NCBI GenBank assembly: GCA_005804885.1
Contig: SYOX01000382.1
Coordinates: 1-62,135, forward strand
Direction: 5' to 3'
Source: Pseudomonadota bacterium
Lineage (GTDB): Bacteria > Myxococcota_A > Bradymonadia > Bradymonadales > GCA-2716585
Length of the DNA stretch: 62,135 nucleotides
In this document: positions 44,066-53,037 of the stretch, piece by piece
Layout of the letters: the number at the start of each line of letters is the position of its first letter
How positions within the stretch are numbered: the first letter of the stretch is position 1
Program-made: the position numbers and the translations under genes
Notes under the pieces: model-generated
The model's database searches: none
The model's input: the letters and a program-made list of their open reading frames with translations, nothing else
What the model was told of the DNA's origin: nothing

Positions 44066-45910
44066 ATGACCAGCAAACCCCAGACTACCCCCGGCGCGTC
44101 GATCGACAAGGCAAGCCATGGGCTCGATCTGAGGGCGGGCGCGGTGATCGAGCTGCCCCAGGGCCAGGGGCTCACCTTGACCGAGCCGGTCCACTCCGAG
44201 GCGCGCAGCCGCAGGTGGCGGGCCACCGGCCCCGAGGGGCGCTGTGAGGTCCTCTTCCTCCTCGACGGCGAGGATCCCGGGCCGCTGCTGGCGCCGGGGA
44301 TGGACAAGGGGATCTGCGGCTGGGATCACGCGCGGATCGAGCGCGACGGCCACACGGCGCTGGTCTTCGCCGAGGACCCGCTGCGGCCGCTCGCCTCGCT
44401 CATCCCTCGACCCGACCCCGGAGACGAGGGCGCGGCGGAGGCCGACCGCCTCGCGCGCCTTCGCCTGGCGCTGGCGCTGGGCGATCTCTTCGAGATGATC
44501 CATGAGCTCGGCGAGGCGCGGGTGATCCACGGGGCGCTGGAGGCCTTCGCGGTGAGGGATGCGGAAGAGTCGCCGGTCGCGGTGATGCGGTGGCCGGAGC
44601 TGCTGCACCCGGCGTCGAGCACGCCGGCCTCGGGCAGCTTCAAGGGCTACGGGCTCGACGCGCCCGAGGTGACCGGCGAGATCGTGCGGCCGGTCGACCA
44701 GCGCGCGGACGTGTTCATGCTCGGGATGCTGGTGTGGGCGCTCTTCTCCGGGCACGCGCCGACGCCCGGGATCGAGCGCATCGTCGAGCGCCTGCCGAGG
44801 CTGCGCGCCTTCGACCCGGACCTGCCCATCGGGGTCGACGCCTGCGTGCGGCGCGCGACGTCGAGGCTGCCCGAGGACCGCTTCGAGAGCGCGACGGCCT
44901 TCATGGACGCGCTCAAGCGCGCCTGGGCCGGCGCCGAGGCGAGGCGCCTGGACGGACCCGATCAGCGCCCCTGGATGACCTTCTCCTCACACACCGACAT
45001 CGGGCGCGTCAAGCGGCAGCACCACCCGGTCAACCAGGACTCGCACCTGGAGATCTTCGACCCGACCTGCGGCTGGGGGCTCTTCGCCGTGCTCGACGGG
45101 GTGTCGCGGGCGGACGTGAGCGCCGGGGAGCTGGCCAGCTGGGTCGCCCGCAACACTCTGGAGGCCCAGTGGCACACGCGCGTCAACACCCCGATCTACG
45201 GCCGCGCCTTTGACGGACCCAACCCCTACCCCGGCAACCTCCTGACCACCATGGCGATCCGCGCCCACGAGCAGATCCACGGCTGGATCAAGCTCCTGCT
45301 GCCCGAACCCTCCCGAACCCGGCTCAGCACGCCCTGCACGACTCTGTCGGCCCTGGGCGTCTTCGGCGACAGGGCCGTCGTCTGCACCGTGGGCGACAGC
45401 CCCGTCTACCTCATCCGCCTCGACCCCGGCGACGACGAGGGCTTCATCGAGCAGATCAGCGTCAACCAGGTCGGCGCGCTGGAGAACATGCGGCGCGGCC
45501 TCGGCGTCACCGACGCGCTCGTGGTGACCAACTCCCGCTGGCTGAGCATGGCCCTCGGCCGGCAGCAATGGCGCGAGAGCCGCGACGCCGACCCCCCGAC
45601 GGTCGAGCAGATCCCGGCCCCGCTGGAGTGCCTCCTGCTTGAGTTCCGGCTCCAGCCCGGCGATATGGTGCTGGTGACCTCCGACGGCATCGAGGGGGCT
45701 TTTGGACAGCACCCCGAACGTGAGATACTGCGGCTCCTGCGCGACACGCTCGGGGTCTGCCCCCCGGGCCTGATCCGCAGCGAGGCGGAGCTCAGCGCGG
45801 CCATCCGATCCCTGATCCGCGAGGCCGACGAGCGCGCCGGGCTCGACAACATGACCGCCATCCTCCTGCACGTCGGCCCTCGGCGCGGCGACATGGACGC
45901 GATGGGCTGA
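44066..45910 (+). CDS. pseudokinase fused to PP2C-type phosphatase
   Basis: A 614-residue cytoplasmic protein. Residues about 60-290 have the kinase fold outline: the helix before the loop reads RVIHGALEAFAVRD, where HRDLKPEN is expected, there is no DFG, and then APEVTGEIVRP with RADVFMLGMLVWALFSGHAP. The catalytic Asp is therefore missing and it is a pseudokinase. Residues about 310-610 form a PP2C phosphatase with metal ligands in NQDS (Asp325), LDGVSRADVSAG (Asp344), SDGIEGAF (Asp540) and LDNMTAI (Asp594), so it is probably active. Dephosphorylation of the neighbouring kinase's targets is likely. The frame extends upstream to 42983 but the leading part is not protein-like; translation from ATG 44066 is inferred. 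Confidence 0.87.
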   Translation: MTSKPQTTPGASIDKASHGLDLRAGAVIELPQGQGLTLTEPVHSEARSRRWRATGPEGRCEVLFLLDGEDPGPLLAPGMDKGICGWDHARIERDGHTALVFAEDPLRPLASLIPRPDPGDEGAAEADRLARLRLALALGDLFEMIHELGEARVIHGALEAFAVRDAEESPVAVMRWPELLHPASSTPASGSFKGYGLDAPEVTGEIVRPVDQRADVFMLGMLVWALFSGHAPTPGIERIVERLPRLRAFDPDLPIGVDACVRRATSRLPEDRFESATAFMDALKRAWAGAEARRLDGPDQRPWMTFSSHTDIGRVKRQHHPVNQDSHLEIFDPTCGWGLFAVLDGVSRADVSAGELASWVARNTLEAQWHTRVNTPIYGRAFDGPNPYPGNLLTTMAIRAHEQIHGWIKLLLPEPSRTRLSTPCTTLSALGVFGDRAVVCTVGDSPVYLIRLDPGDDEGFIEQISVNQVGALENMRRGLGVTDALVVTNSRWLSMALGRQQWRESRDADPPTVEQIPAPLECLLLEFRLQPGDMVLVTSDGIEGAFGQHPEREILRLLRDTLGVCPPGLIRSEAELSAAIRSLIREADERAGLDNMTAILLHVGPRRGDMDAMG

Positions 45911-45927
45911 CTCGACAAGGAGGCCCC

Positions 45928-47229
45928 GTGGAGCACCTGGAGCTTGAAGGCCGCTTTGATCGGCCCTGGGTGATGGCCGACAGACAAGAGGGCGGCGAGC
46001 TGTCGCTCCTGGTCTCCATTCGACCCGGCGAGGCCCTGCGCGCCCTCGACGGCGGCGTCCGCGCCGGCGTCAACGTCTGCCTCCTCTTCGACGTCTCGCA
46101 GTCCATGGAGCAGGACGGCAAGCTGGGCGCCGCCATCGCCGCCGGCCGCGAGCTCGTCGACCTGGCCGAGTCCGACTCCATCCTCTCCGTCGTCGCCTTC
46201 GACGACGAGGCCTACGTCCTGGCCTCCGGCCTCACCGCCGCCGACAAGCCCCGCCTCTACGACGCCCTGGAGGGCCTGCGCACCGTCGGCGGCGGCACCA
46301 CCAACATCACCGCCGGCCTCGGCTGCGCCATCGACCAGATCCTCGCCCAGCCCCACGAGGGCCGCGCCCGCGTCATCATCCTGCTCTCCGACGGCGAGGA
46401 CAACACCTGCAAGCCCGACGTCATCCACGCCGCCGTCCGCGCCGCCGACGCCGACGTCCAGCTCTTCGCCGTCGGCATGGGCCAGGGCTACGAGGCCGAC
46501 TTCCTCAAGGCCCTCGTCGCACCCTCCAACGGCTCGCTCTTCGGGCACGCCGACGTCCAGCGCGTCAAGGAGGCCTTCATCGATCTGGCCGTCACCCTCT
46601 CGAACGTCGTCGCCACCCAGGTCCTCCTGGAGCTGTCGCTCGCCGAGGACGCCCTCGTCGGCAAGATCTACAAGGCCAGCCCTGATCAGCTCTTCCTCGG
46701 CGCCGCGCGCCCCAACCCCCAGCGCAAGCTCACCCGCCGCGTCGGCAACATCGACCGCCACAAGGAGTACGCCTTCCTCTACGCCCTCCAGATCCCCACC
46801 GACAAGATCGGCCCGCACCTCATCGCGCACGCCGCCATCACCTTCGACGTCCCCGCCCTCGGCGTCCGACAGGCCCGCGTCGAGCGCCGCCTGGCTGTCG
46901 AGGTCACCCACGACAGGGCCCTGGCCGAGCGCCGGGATGGCGCCGTCCTGGAGTGCGCCCGCAGAGTCCAGATCACCGAGCTTGTCGAGCGCTTCGTCGA
47001 CGCACACCACGCCGGCCGCGCCGAAGACACCGCCCGATACCTCGATCTGCTGATCCGCAAGTACAACGACGTCAACGACGCCAAAATGGTCAATCATTAC
47101 CACAACATACGAACCGAACTGGTGCGCGGCGGCCAGATCAGCCGCTCCATGATCAACGCCAGCGTCGTGGCCAGCACCGTCGTCCGCGGCGGCGGCGAGC
47201 TGCCCGTCCTCGTCGACGACTCCTTCTGA
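45928..47229 (+). CDS. vWA-domain protein with intact MIDAS
   Basis: A 433-residue soluble protein. The vWA domain spans about 45-235: FDVSQSM (Asp55, Ser57, Ser59), Thr in GGGTTNITAGL, and LLSDGEDNTCKPD. A beta-sandwich region and a helical C-terminus follow. The GTG start at 45928 has AAGGAGG 5-6 nt upstream. It lies 17 bp after the PP2C gene and 10 bp before the FHA gene. Such vWA-PP2C-kinase groups resemble TerY-type triads (family knowledge), in which the vWA protein is the phosphorylation-controlled adaptor. Confidence 0.88.
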   Translation: MEHLELEGRFDRPWVMADRQEGGELSLLVSIRPGEALRALDGGVRAGVNVCLLFDVSQSMEQDGKLGAAIAAGRELVDLAESDSILSVVAFDDEAYVLASGLTAADKPRLYDALEGLRTVGGGTTNITAGLGCAIDQILAQPHEGRARVIILLSDGEDNTCKPDVIHAAVRAADADVQLFAVGMGQGYEADFLKALVAPSNGSLFGHADVQRVKEAFIDLAVTLSNVVATQVLLELSLAEDALVGKIYKASPDQLFLGAARPNPQRKLTRRVGNIDRHKEYAFLYALQIPTDKIGPHLIAHAAITFDVPALGVRQARVERRLAVEVTHDRALAERRDGAVLECARRVQITELVERFVDAHHAGRAEDTARYLDLLIRKYNDVNDAKMVNHYHNIRTELVRGGQISRSMINASVVASTVVRGGGELPVLVDDSF

Positions 47230-47239
47230 GGCGACCCCC

Positions 47240-47779
47240 GTGAAGATCTGCCCCGTCTGCCAGGAGAGCAACCACGACGCCGCCGACCTCTGCATGCTCT
47301 GCGCCGCGCCCCTGCTGGCGCTGCCCTCCCAGCGCGACGCCTTCGACCGCCTCAACCCCGCAGGGCGCTCCCCTGCGGGCGCCCCAGATCAAGGCGAGCT
47401 GCTGCTGCCCGCCGAGCCCGCCGCCCCCGTCGACACCCTCGCGCTGGCCGTCTACCACGACCTCGAACCCCGCGTCGTGGCCTTCTTCCCCCTCGACGGC
47501 GACGTGACCCTCATTGGCCGCGAGGACGCCGAGGGCGGCGTCTTCCCCGAGGTCGACCTCTCCAGGCTCGCGGCCAGCGGCGTCCTGGCCACCTCCGTCT
47601 CCCGCCGGCACGCGCGGCTGCTGCGCCACGCCGACCGCCTCACCCTCGAAGTCCTGCCCGGCGCCACCAGCACCCAGCTCAACCGCGACCTCCTCAACGA
47701 CGGCGCCCGCGTCGCCGTCCGCGCCGGCGACCGGATCATCCTCGGCGCCCGCGTCCGCATGAAGCTGATCCAGTTCTGA
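47240..47779 (+). CDS. zinc ribbon-FHA protein
   Basis: A 179-residue protein. The N-terminal zinc ribbon has Cys4, 7, 18, 21 (KICPVCQES, LCMLCAAP). A linker leads to an FHA domain (about 75-178) with the key pattern VTLIGRED, SVSRRHARLLR, QLNRDLLNDG and RAGDRIILGARV. FHA domains bind phosphothreonine, so it is the likely reader of the kinases next door. GTG start at 47240, 10 bp after the vWA stop. Confidence 0.88.
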   Translation: MKICPVCQESNHDAADLCMLCAAPLLALPSQRDAFDRLNPAGRSPAGAPDQGELLLPAEPAAPVDTLALAVYHDLEPRVVAFFPLDGDVTLIGREDAEGGVFPEVDLSRLAASGVLATSVSRRHARLLRHADRLTLEVLPGATSTQLNRDLLNDGARVAVRAGDRIILGARVRMKLIQF

Positions 47780-47784
47780 TCGGC

Positions 47785-47809
47785 GAGCCTGGCGGGTCTT
47801 GCCGGGCTC
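47785..47809 (+). terminator. imperfect stem-loop after the FHA gene
   Basis: GAGCC-t-GGC-gggtctt-GCC-g-GGCTC, 5 bp after the FHA stop codon; a 227-bp gap precedes the next kinase gene. Confidence 0.4.
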
Positions 47810-48005
47810 ATCGACGAACCTTGCGCGTCTTGCGAGGCGTCCTGGAGCGGCGATCGGGGCGTGAGCGGGGCGCTGATTCTGGGGGCGTCCGATGGACCGC
47901 GCGAGGCGGGATGTGTGATATCCTGCCTCTCCCTGGCCGGGCTGCCCGAGGGCCAGAGCGGGGGTGGCGGGCGCGGCGGGTAAGGCGAGGGGTGTCGTGG
48001 GGGCG

Positions 48006-49052
48006 ATGGAAGGGGGGGAGGGACATTTTCGGGAGGTGACGCTGCCGGGCGGCGCCGATCGGGGCCGCGCGCTGCGGGTGCAGGCCAGGCTCAAGGGCGG
48101 CCGCTACGAGATCATCGACGTGCTGGCCGACGGCGGCATGGGGGTGCTCTTTCGGGCGCGGGACCACCGCGTCGGGGGCAACCTGGTGTTGATCAAGGCC
48201 GTCAAGTACGACATGAGCCAGTTCGGCTTTGACCGCCAGCGGGCGCTCTACCACGTCTACAGCATGAGGCAGCGCTTCAAGCGCGAGAAGAACGTCCTGA
48301 TGGAGATGGCGCACCGGGGGATGAACCAGGTGCCGGCGATCAACGACTTCTTCTGCGACCGCAACCCGGAGCTGGAGCGGGAGCTGCCCTTCGGGCGCTT
48401 CGAGGACGCCGAGGTCATGACGCTGACGGGGCGGTCGATGGCGGTGGCGCTGAGCGCCGAGCCCTACATCGTCATGGAGCGGATCTATGGTCAGAGCGTG
48501 CGGCAGATCATGGATCATGTGTCGGAGGCGCGGCTGCTGGAGATCGCCCGGTCGGTGTGCCGGCTGCTTGAGCGACTGCATCGGCCGCGCGGGCGGCCGG
48601 ACGGGTCGGATTTGTCGTTCATCTACATGGACTTGAAGCCGGACAACCTGATCCTGGACGGGCACGGGGGGGTGTGGCTGGTGGACTTCGGGGCGGCGAT
48701 CCCGGTGGTGGACGGGGTGAGGCAGGGCAAGGGGGCCTACACGCCGGGGTTTGCGGCGCCGGAGGTGCGCCGGATCGGCCACCCCGGCGCGACGGTCGAT
48801 CACCGGGTCGACCTCTACAGCCTGGGGGCGATCCTGTACCAGGGCTTCTCCAAGGCGCACATCGACCCGATGACCTGCGCGACGCCCTTCGAGGACGAGC
48901 ACCCGGTGCTGGACCTGGGGCTGCTGCGGCCGGACATCCACCCGCTGACGCGGCAGATCGTCGCCACGGCGCTGGCCCGGGCGCCGGAGGCGCGCTACAA
49001 GGCGGCCCCGGAGATGCGCCGGGCCATCGAGGCGGCGCTCAGGGAGGTGTGA
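48006..49052 (+). CDS. Hanks-type Ser/Thr protein kinase
   Basis: A 348-residue kinase. The ATP loop is DVLADGGMGVLFRARD and the likely ATP-binding lysine is in VLIKAVK (Lys64). The catalytic loop reads YMDLKPDNLIL (Asp209), followed by LVDFGAAI (Asp227) and the APE region FAAPEVRRIGHPG. All are intact. An insert in the N-lobe (RQRALYHVYSMRQRFKREKN) is unusual. The start is uncertain (ATG 48006 or GTG 47964). The next gene begins 1 nt after the stop. A TATCCT near 47916 could serve as its -10. Confidence 0.85.
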   Translation: MEGGEGHFREVTLPGGADRGRALRVQARLKGGRYEIIDVLADGGMGVLFRARDHRVGGNLVLIKAVKYDMSQFGFDRQRALYHVYSMRQRFKREKNVLMEMAHRGMNQVPAINDFFCDRNPELERELPFGRFEDAEVMTLTGRSMAVALSAEPYIVMERIYGQSVRQIMDHVSEARLLEIARSVCRLLERLHRPRGRPDGSDLSFIYMDLKPDNLILDGHGGVWLVDFGAAIPVVDGVRQGKGAYTPGFAAPEVRRIGHPGATVDHRVDLYSLGAILYQGFSKAHIDPMTCATPFEDEHPVLDLGLLRPDIHPLTRQIVATALARAPEARYKAAPEMRRAIEAALREV

Positions 49053-49053
49053 T

Positions 49054-50130
49054 ATGTTCTTCAACCTCGGCGAGACGATCCGCGAGCGCGGCGGCGGTCG
49101 CGGCGATCCCTGGGAGAGCGCGTGGCGGGTGGACGGCTTCCTGGCCACCGGGCGTCACTTCCGCCATTACCTCGTGCGCAACCTCAACGCCGAGCTCAAC
49201 CAGCAGCAGGCCGTCCTGAAGGTGGTCAAGTACGACCCGGAGCGCTGCGCCGACGCGCGCTACGTCCAGGCGCTGCGCGAGAGGTTGCGCCGCGAGCGCG
49301 ACACGCTGGCGCACTTCTCCCCGAGGCTGCCTGAGCCCATCGACTTCTTCGAGATCGACAACGGCCAGGACCCCTTCCGGGGCTTCGGGGCCGAGGCCTT
49401 CTTGACCAGCGAGCCGGTCCTGGTCCGATCGCTGGTGCACGGCGAGAGCCTGTCGAAGCTGATGCAGACCCGAGGGGCGCCGCCGGCCCCGGCCGAGGCG
49501 CTGCTGCTGACCCTGGCGCGGGTGTGCAGCTTCCTGGACGAGCTGCACGCCGGGGGGCGGGGCTGGCTCTTCTGGGAGATGACCCCGGATCACGTCATCG
49601 TCGACCCGGCGCAGGACTTCGAGCCCTCCTTCGTCGGCTGCAGCAACTTCCGGATGCTCCGCCAGGGCGCGACGGTCCCGGCCGAGCCCGGCGCCGCTCG
49701 CCCGCTGGCCCCGGACGCCGGCTACGCGGCCCCCGAGCAGCTCAGCGGCGCGAGCGCCGACGCGCGGGCCGACATCTACAACCTCGGCGCGCTGCTCTTT
49801 CACGTCTTCAGCGGCATCGACCCGCGCGATCTGGCCGACGACGTGGCCGCGCGCCGCCCTCTGCCGAAGTCTTCGGCGCCCGCCGCCGAGCGCGACGAGG
49901 GCAAGGATGAGGCCGCGGCGCTGGCCTTCTGCGAGGAGCTGCGCGAGGTGATCATGCGCTTCTGTCGCCGCAACCTCAAAGGGCTGGGCATCCACCGGGC
50001 CCGCGTGCGGCACATCATCTTGCGCGCCCTGAGCCCCGATCCGGCCGATCGCTTCGCCGGGCCGCTGGAGATGCGCGACGAGCTGCTGGCGAGCCTGACG
50101 CGCTCGATGCCGGTGGCCTGGCCGGGCTGA
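49054..50130 (+). CDS. pseudokinase
   Basis: A 358-residue kinase-fold protein. The N-lobe lysine region is QQAVLKVVKYD. The catalytic loop reads WLFWEMTPDHVIVD, where HRD is FWE, and the DFG position reads VGCSNFRM. The C-lobe is kept (GYAAPEQLSGASADARADIYNLGALLFHVFSG). It should not phosphorylate and may regulate the adjacent active kinase. GGAGG lies 6 nt before the ATG, inside the end of the preceding gene, so the two are translationally coupled. Confidence 0.83.
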   Translation: MFFNLGETIRERGGGRGDPWESAWRVDGFLATGRHFRHYLVRNLNAELNQQQAVLKVVKYDPERCADARYVQALRERLRRERDTLAHFSPRLPEPIDFFEIDNGQDPFRGFGAEAFLTSEPVLVRSLVHGESLSKLMQTRGAPPAPAEALLLTLARVCSFLDELHAGGRGWLFWEMTPDHVIVDPAQDFEPSFVGCSNFRMLRQGATVPAEPGAARPLAPDAGYAAPEQLSGASADARADIYNLGALLFHVFSGIDPRDLADDVAARRPLPKSSAPAAERDEGKDEAAALAFCEELREVIMRFCRRNLKGLGIHRARVRHIILRALSPDPADRFAGPLEMRDELLASLTRSMPVAWPG

Positions 50131-50150
50131 ATTCGCACACTCCACCCCCA

Positions 50151-50223
50151 CACTCCACCCCCTGTCCCCCTCCTCGCTGCGCAAGGGAGGCAGTGCCTCT
50201 CGGGGGAACGCTCGTATTACGGG
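50151..50223 (-). repeat. hairpin module M1
   Basis: Starts CACTCCACCCCCTGTCCCCC and ends CGCTCGTATTACGGG. The same terminal sequences occur in the other modules, in reverse orientation to M3 and M4. The middle is a variable stem. Confidence 0.7.
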
Positions 50224-50236
50224 CAAGGTGGATAGG

Positions 50237-50415
50237 CACTCCACCCCCTGTCCCCCTCCGAAGGGCACTGCCCTCGTTCCACGAGGAGGGGGGACGCTTG
50301 AATTACGATCTGGGTGGAGCGGGGGTGGGCTCGTTGGGTGGCTGCGGCCATTCGGGGGGGTGGGCCGCAGGAGCCTTCGCCGGGATCACTGGCCGTCTGG
50401 GGCGGGTCGTGAGGT
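50237..50415 (+). repeat. dispersed repeat, copy B, including hairpin module M2
   Basis: Matches the reverse complement of 26970-27134. It begins with module M2 (50237-50307), which has about 13 extra bases in its stem compared with copy A, and continues through GACGCTTGAATTACGATCTG into a common 110-bp tail. The two copies are 23 kb apart in opposite orientation. Confidence 0.75.
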
Positions 50416-50444
50416 CGTCGGGGCGGGACCCGAACCACCGTGTC

Positions 50445-50515
50445 CGTAATTCAAGCGTCCCCCCTCCTCGTTCCACGAGGGAGCCAGTGGCTCACGGGGG
50501 ACAGGGGGTGGAGTG
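50445..50515 (+). repeat. hairpin module M3
   Basis: CGTAATTCAAGCGTCCCCCC at the left end and GGGGGACAGGGGGTGGAGTG at the right end, with a variable stem carrying CGTTCCACGAGGGAGCCAG. Confidence 0.7.
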
Positions 50516-50530
50516 CGATCCACCCGTGTC

Positions 50531-50587
50531 CGTAATACGGGCGTTCCCCCTCCTTGCGAAGCGAGGAGGGGGACAGGGGGTGGAGTG
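50531..50587 (+). repeat. hairpin module M4
   Basis: CGTAATACGGGCGTTCCCCC at the left end and GGGGGACAGGGGGTGGAGTG at the right end. CCCCCTCC and GGAGGGGG form the stem around an 11-nt loop. Confidence 0.7.
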
Positions 50588-50617
50588 TGGGGGTGGAGTG
50601 AGGGGCTGGCGCTGGAC

Positions 50618-50646
50618 TTGACCTCGGGAGGTGGGATAGGAACGAT
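50618..50646 (+). promoter_or_regulatory. candidate promoter of the acyl-CoA synthetase gene
   Basis: TTGACC (50618-50623), a 17-bp spacer and a weak AACGAT (50641-50646), about 40 bp before the start. Confidence 0.35.
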
Positions 50647-50684
50647 CCCCCGCCCTGGACAGGGTCGGTCCACAGGGAGCGCCG

Positions 50685-52541
50685 ATGTCCGCCAGAGTCT
50701 CCAACCTCGTCGAGGTTCTTGAACACTCGGTCCAACGCTTTGAGGGCTCTCGCCTCTTTGGCACGAAGCGGCAGGGCGCGTGGCAATGGATCACCTACGG
50801 CCAGTTCGGCGCGCTGGTCGACAAGGTCCGCGGCGGGCTCGCGCAGATGGGCGTCGAGCGCGGCCAGCGCGTGGCGCTCATCATCGACAACAGCGTCGAG
50901 TGGGCCGCGACGGCCTACGCGACCTACGGCCTCGGGGCGCAGCTCGTGCCCTTGTACGAGGAGCAGCGCCCGGACGAGTGGGCCACCATCCTGAAGGACT
51001 CGGGCGCGAGCGTGGCGATCGTGGCCGACGCGCGCATCGCGGACCACCTGCGGGCCTTGATCGGCCCCGAGGGGGCGCTGCGGCGCGTGATCTGCGTGAG
51101 GGCCGAGGCGCCCTCGGCGCGATCCGGCAAGCCCGTGGCGCCCCCGTCGCGATCCGGAGAGCCCGAGGCGCCTCCGTCGCGATCGGCGGACACCTGGGCA
51201 GAGCTGGTCGAGGCCGGCGCCCTGAACCCCGTCGCCAGCCTGCGGCCCGCGCCCGAGGAGGTGGCCGGCCTGATCTACACCTCGGGGACGACCGACCAGC
51301 CCAAGGGCGTGATCCTGACCCACGGCAACTTCGCGCACAACGTCAACGGGGTCCGCGAGCAGTTCTCCATCCAGAGCGACGACTGCTCGCTGTCCTTCTT
51401 GCCCTGGGCTCACTCCTTCGGGCAGACCTGCGAGCTGCACTGCATGATCGCCAACGGCGCCGCGGTGGCCCTGGCGGAGTCGATCGCCGCCTTGAGCAGC
51501 AACATCCAGGAGATCCGCCCGACGCTGCTCTTTGCCGTGCCGCGGATCTTCACCCGGCTCTACAGCGCCATCAGGCGCAGCGTGGCCGACGAGGGCGGCG
51601 TGAAGCAGCGGCTCTTCGAGGTCGCCATGGCCAACGCCGCCCGGCGCCGCGCGCTTGTCGAGCGCGGGCAGACCTCCTGGCTCGTCGAGCGGCAGCACAA
51701 GACCTACGACAAGCTCGTCCTTTCGAAGATCCGCGCGCGCTTCGGGGGTCGGCTGCGCTACGCCTTCAGCGGCGGCGCGGCGCTGTCGCTGGAGGTGGCG
51801 GCCTTCATCGACGACCTCGGCGTGCCCATCTACGAGGGCTACGGCCTGTCCGAGACGAGCCCCATCGTGACGGCCAACTCGCCGCTGGGCCGCCGCCTCG
51901 GCTCGGTCGGCAGGCCCCTTGAGGGGGTCACCGTCAGGATCGAGCCCGTCGATCACATCAAGGAGCCAGGCTCAGGCGAGGTCATCGTCTACGGCCCGAA
52001 CGTCATGAGCGGCTACCACAACCTGCCCGAGGAGACAGCGGCCGCCTTCACCCCCGACGGCGGCTTCAGGACCGGGGACATCGGCCACATCGACCCGGAC
52101 GGCTTCCTCTTCATCACGGGGCGGATCAAGGAGCAGTACAAGCTTGAGAGCGGCAAGTTCGTCGTGCCGACGCCGCTTGAGAACGCGCTGCGCCTGAGCC
52201 CCTTCATCAACCAGGTGATGATCTACGGCGACAACCGCCCTTACAATGTCGTGCTCGTGGTGCCGGACTTCGAGGCGCTGGGGCGCTGGGCCAACGCCCA
52301 GGGCCGCTCCATCGAGATCGACGCGCTGATGCAGGACGCCGACGTGCTCAAGCTCCTCAAGGCCCAGCTGGCCGAGTACGGCCAGCGCTTCCGGGGCTAC
52401 GAGCACCCCCGCAAGCTGAGCCTCATCAAGGAGGAGTTCTCCACCGCGAATGACATGTTGACCCCCAAGCTGTCGCTCAAGCGCCGCAACATCGTGGCCA
52501 GGCACCGCGCGCTGCTGGATGCGATGTACGACCCCGCCTGA
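50685..52541 (+). CDS. long-chain fatty acid-CoA ligase (AMP-forming)
   Basis: A 618-residue adenylate-forming enzyme of the FadD15/ACSL type that activates fatty acids to acyl-CoA. The AMP-binding P-loop motif is YTSGTTDQPKG (198-208). Other signatures are SFLPWAHSFGQTCEL, AFSGGAALSLEVAAFIDDLG, IYEGYGLSETSP, GFRTGDIGHID and the hinge ITGRIKEQYKLESGKFVVP. Residues about 145-168 are an unusual low-complexity insert (PVAPPSRSGEPEAPPSRSA) encoded by a tandem repeat of about 30 bp. AGGGAG lies 5 nt before the ATG. Confidence 0.93.
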   Translation: MSARVSNLVEVLEHSVQRFEGSRLFGTKRQGAWQWITYGQFGALVDKVRGGLAQMGVERGQRVALIIDNSVEWAATAYATYGLGAQLVPLYEEQRPDEWATILKDSGASVAIVADARIADHLRALIGPEGALRRVICVRAEAPSARSGKPVAPPSRSGEPEAPPSRSADTWAELVEAGALNPVASLRPAPEEVAGLIYTSGTTDQPKGVILTHGNFAHNVNGVREQFSIQSDDCSLSFLPWAHSFGQTCELHCMIANGAAVALAESIAALSSNIQEIRPTLLFAVPRIFTRLYSAIRRSVADEGGVKQRLFEVAMANAARRRALVERGQTSWLVERQHKTYDKLVLSKIRARFGGRLRYAFSGGAALSLEVAAFIDDLGVPIYEGYGLSETSPIVTANSPLGRRLGSVGRPLEGVTVRIEPVDHIKEPGSGEVIVYGPNVMSGYHNLPEETAAAFTPDGGFRTGDIGHIDPDGFLFITGRIKEQYKLESGKFVVPTPLENALRLSPFINQVMIYGDNRPYNVVLVVPDFEALGRWANAQGRSIEIDALMQDADVLKLLKAQLAEYGQRFRGYEHPRKLSLIKEEFSTANDMLTPKLSLKRRNIVARHRALLDAMYDPA

Positions 52542-52639
52542 GCTCCATGGAGGCCGCCCCTGGCGGACGGCGCCAGATCACCGACGACCTCGAACACACC
52601 CGCCGAGGCGCAGCCGCGCCGACCGGCCTCTGGCCGCGG

Positions 52640-52915
52640 TCACGACGGCCCCACGTCGATCTTGTAGCCGAACTCCACCAGCAGCTCCTCGACGAGCGCC
52701 TCCAGGATCCGCACGTCCGCGGCCGAGATCGCCGCCACGGGCGCGAAGTCCCGAAAGCCGCCCTCGTCCCTGGCCCCTTCGAAGTCCTTGGCCCACTCCA
52801 GCCCGACCCCCTCGATGGACGCGGCCAGCTGCCGGATCTCCTCGCGCAGCGCCGCGTCGATCTGCGCCCGCCGATCGGCCCGGATCACCCACCGATGACT
52901 CCCCTGCTCTGTCAC
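52640..52915 (-). CDS. small acidic protein of unknown function (91 aa)
   Basis: A 91-residue mainly helical protein (RRAQIDAALREEIRQLAASI, ISAADVRILEALVEELLVEF). The GTG start at 52915 has a G-rich AAGGGG about 9 nt upstream. It is convergent with the acyl-CoA ligase gene. No family is recognised and the call rests on composition only. Confidence 0.5.
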   Translation of the reverse strand: MTEQGSHRWVIRADRRAQIDAALREEIRQLAASIEGVGLEWAKDFEGARDEGGFRDFAPVAAISAADVRILEALVEELLVEFGYKIDVGPS

Positions 52916-53037
52916 AAGCGCCCCCCCTTGTCGTCATGGACCCTGCGCGCCTTCGCCTGGGTTCCCCGCGCGCGCCGCGCCATGATAGAGTGAGGCGCGA
53001 TCAACACCCAAGGCGTCAATGACCCACGGAGCTGGAC

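Larger units (their letters stand above)
50131..50684. other. repeat-filled intergenic region
   Basis: 554 bp without a gene. It contains four hairpin modules (50151-50223, 50237-50307, 50445-50515, 50531-50587) and repeat copy B, which together fill most of it. A possible promoter for the acyl-CoA synthetase is at its right end. Confidence 0.7.

Noticed and set aside
50151..50587. CRISPR array
   Set aside because: The repeated blocks alternate in orientation and have internal palindromes without regular unique spacers.
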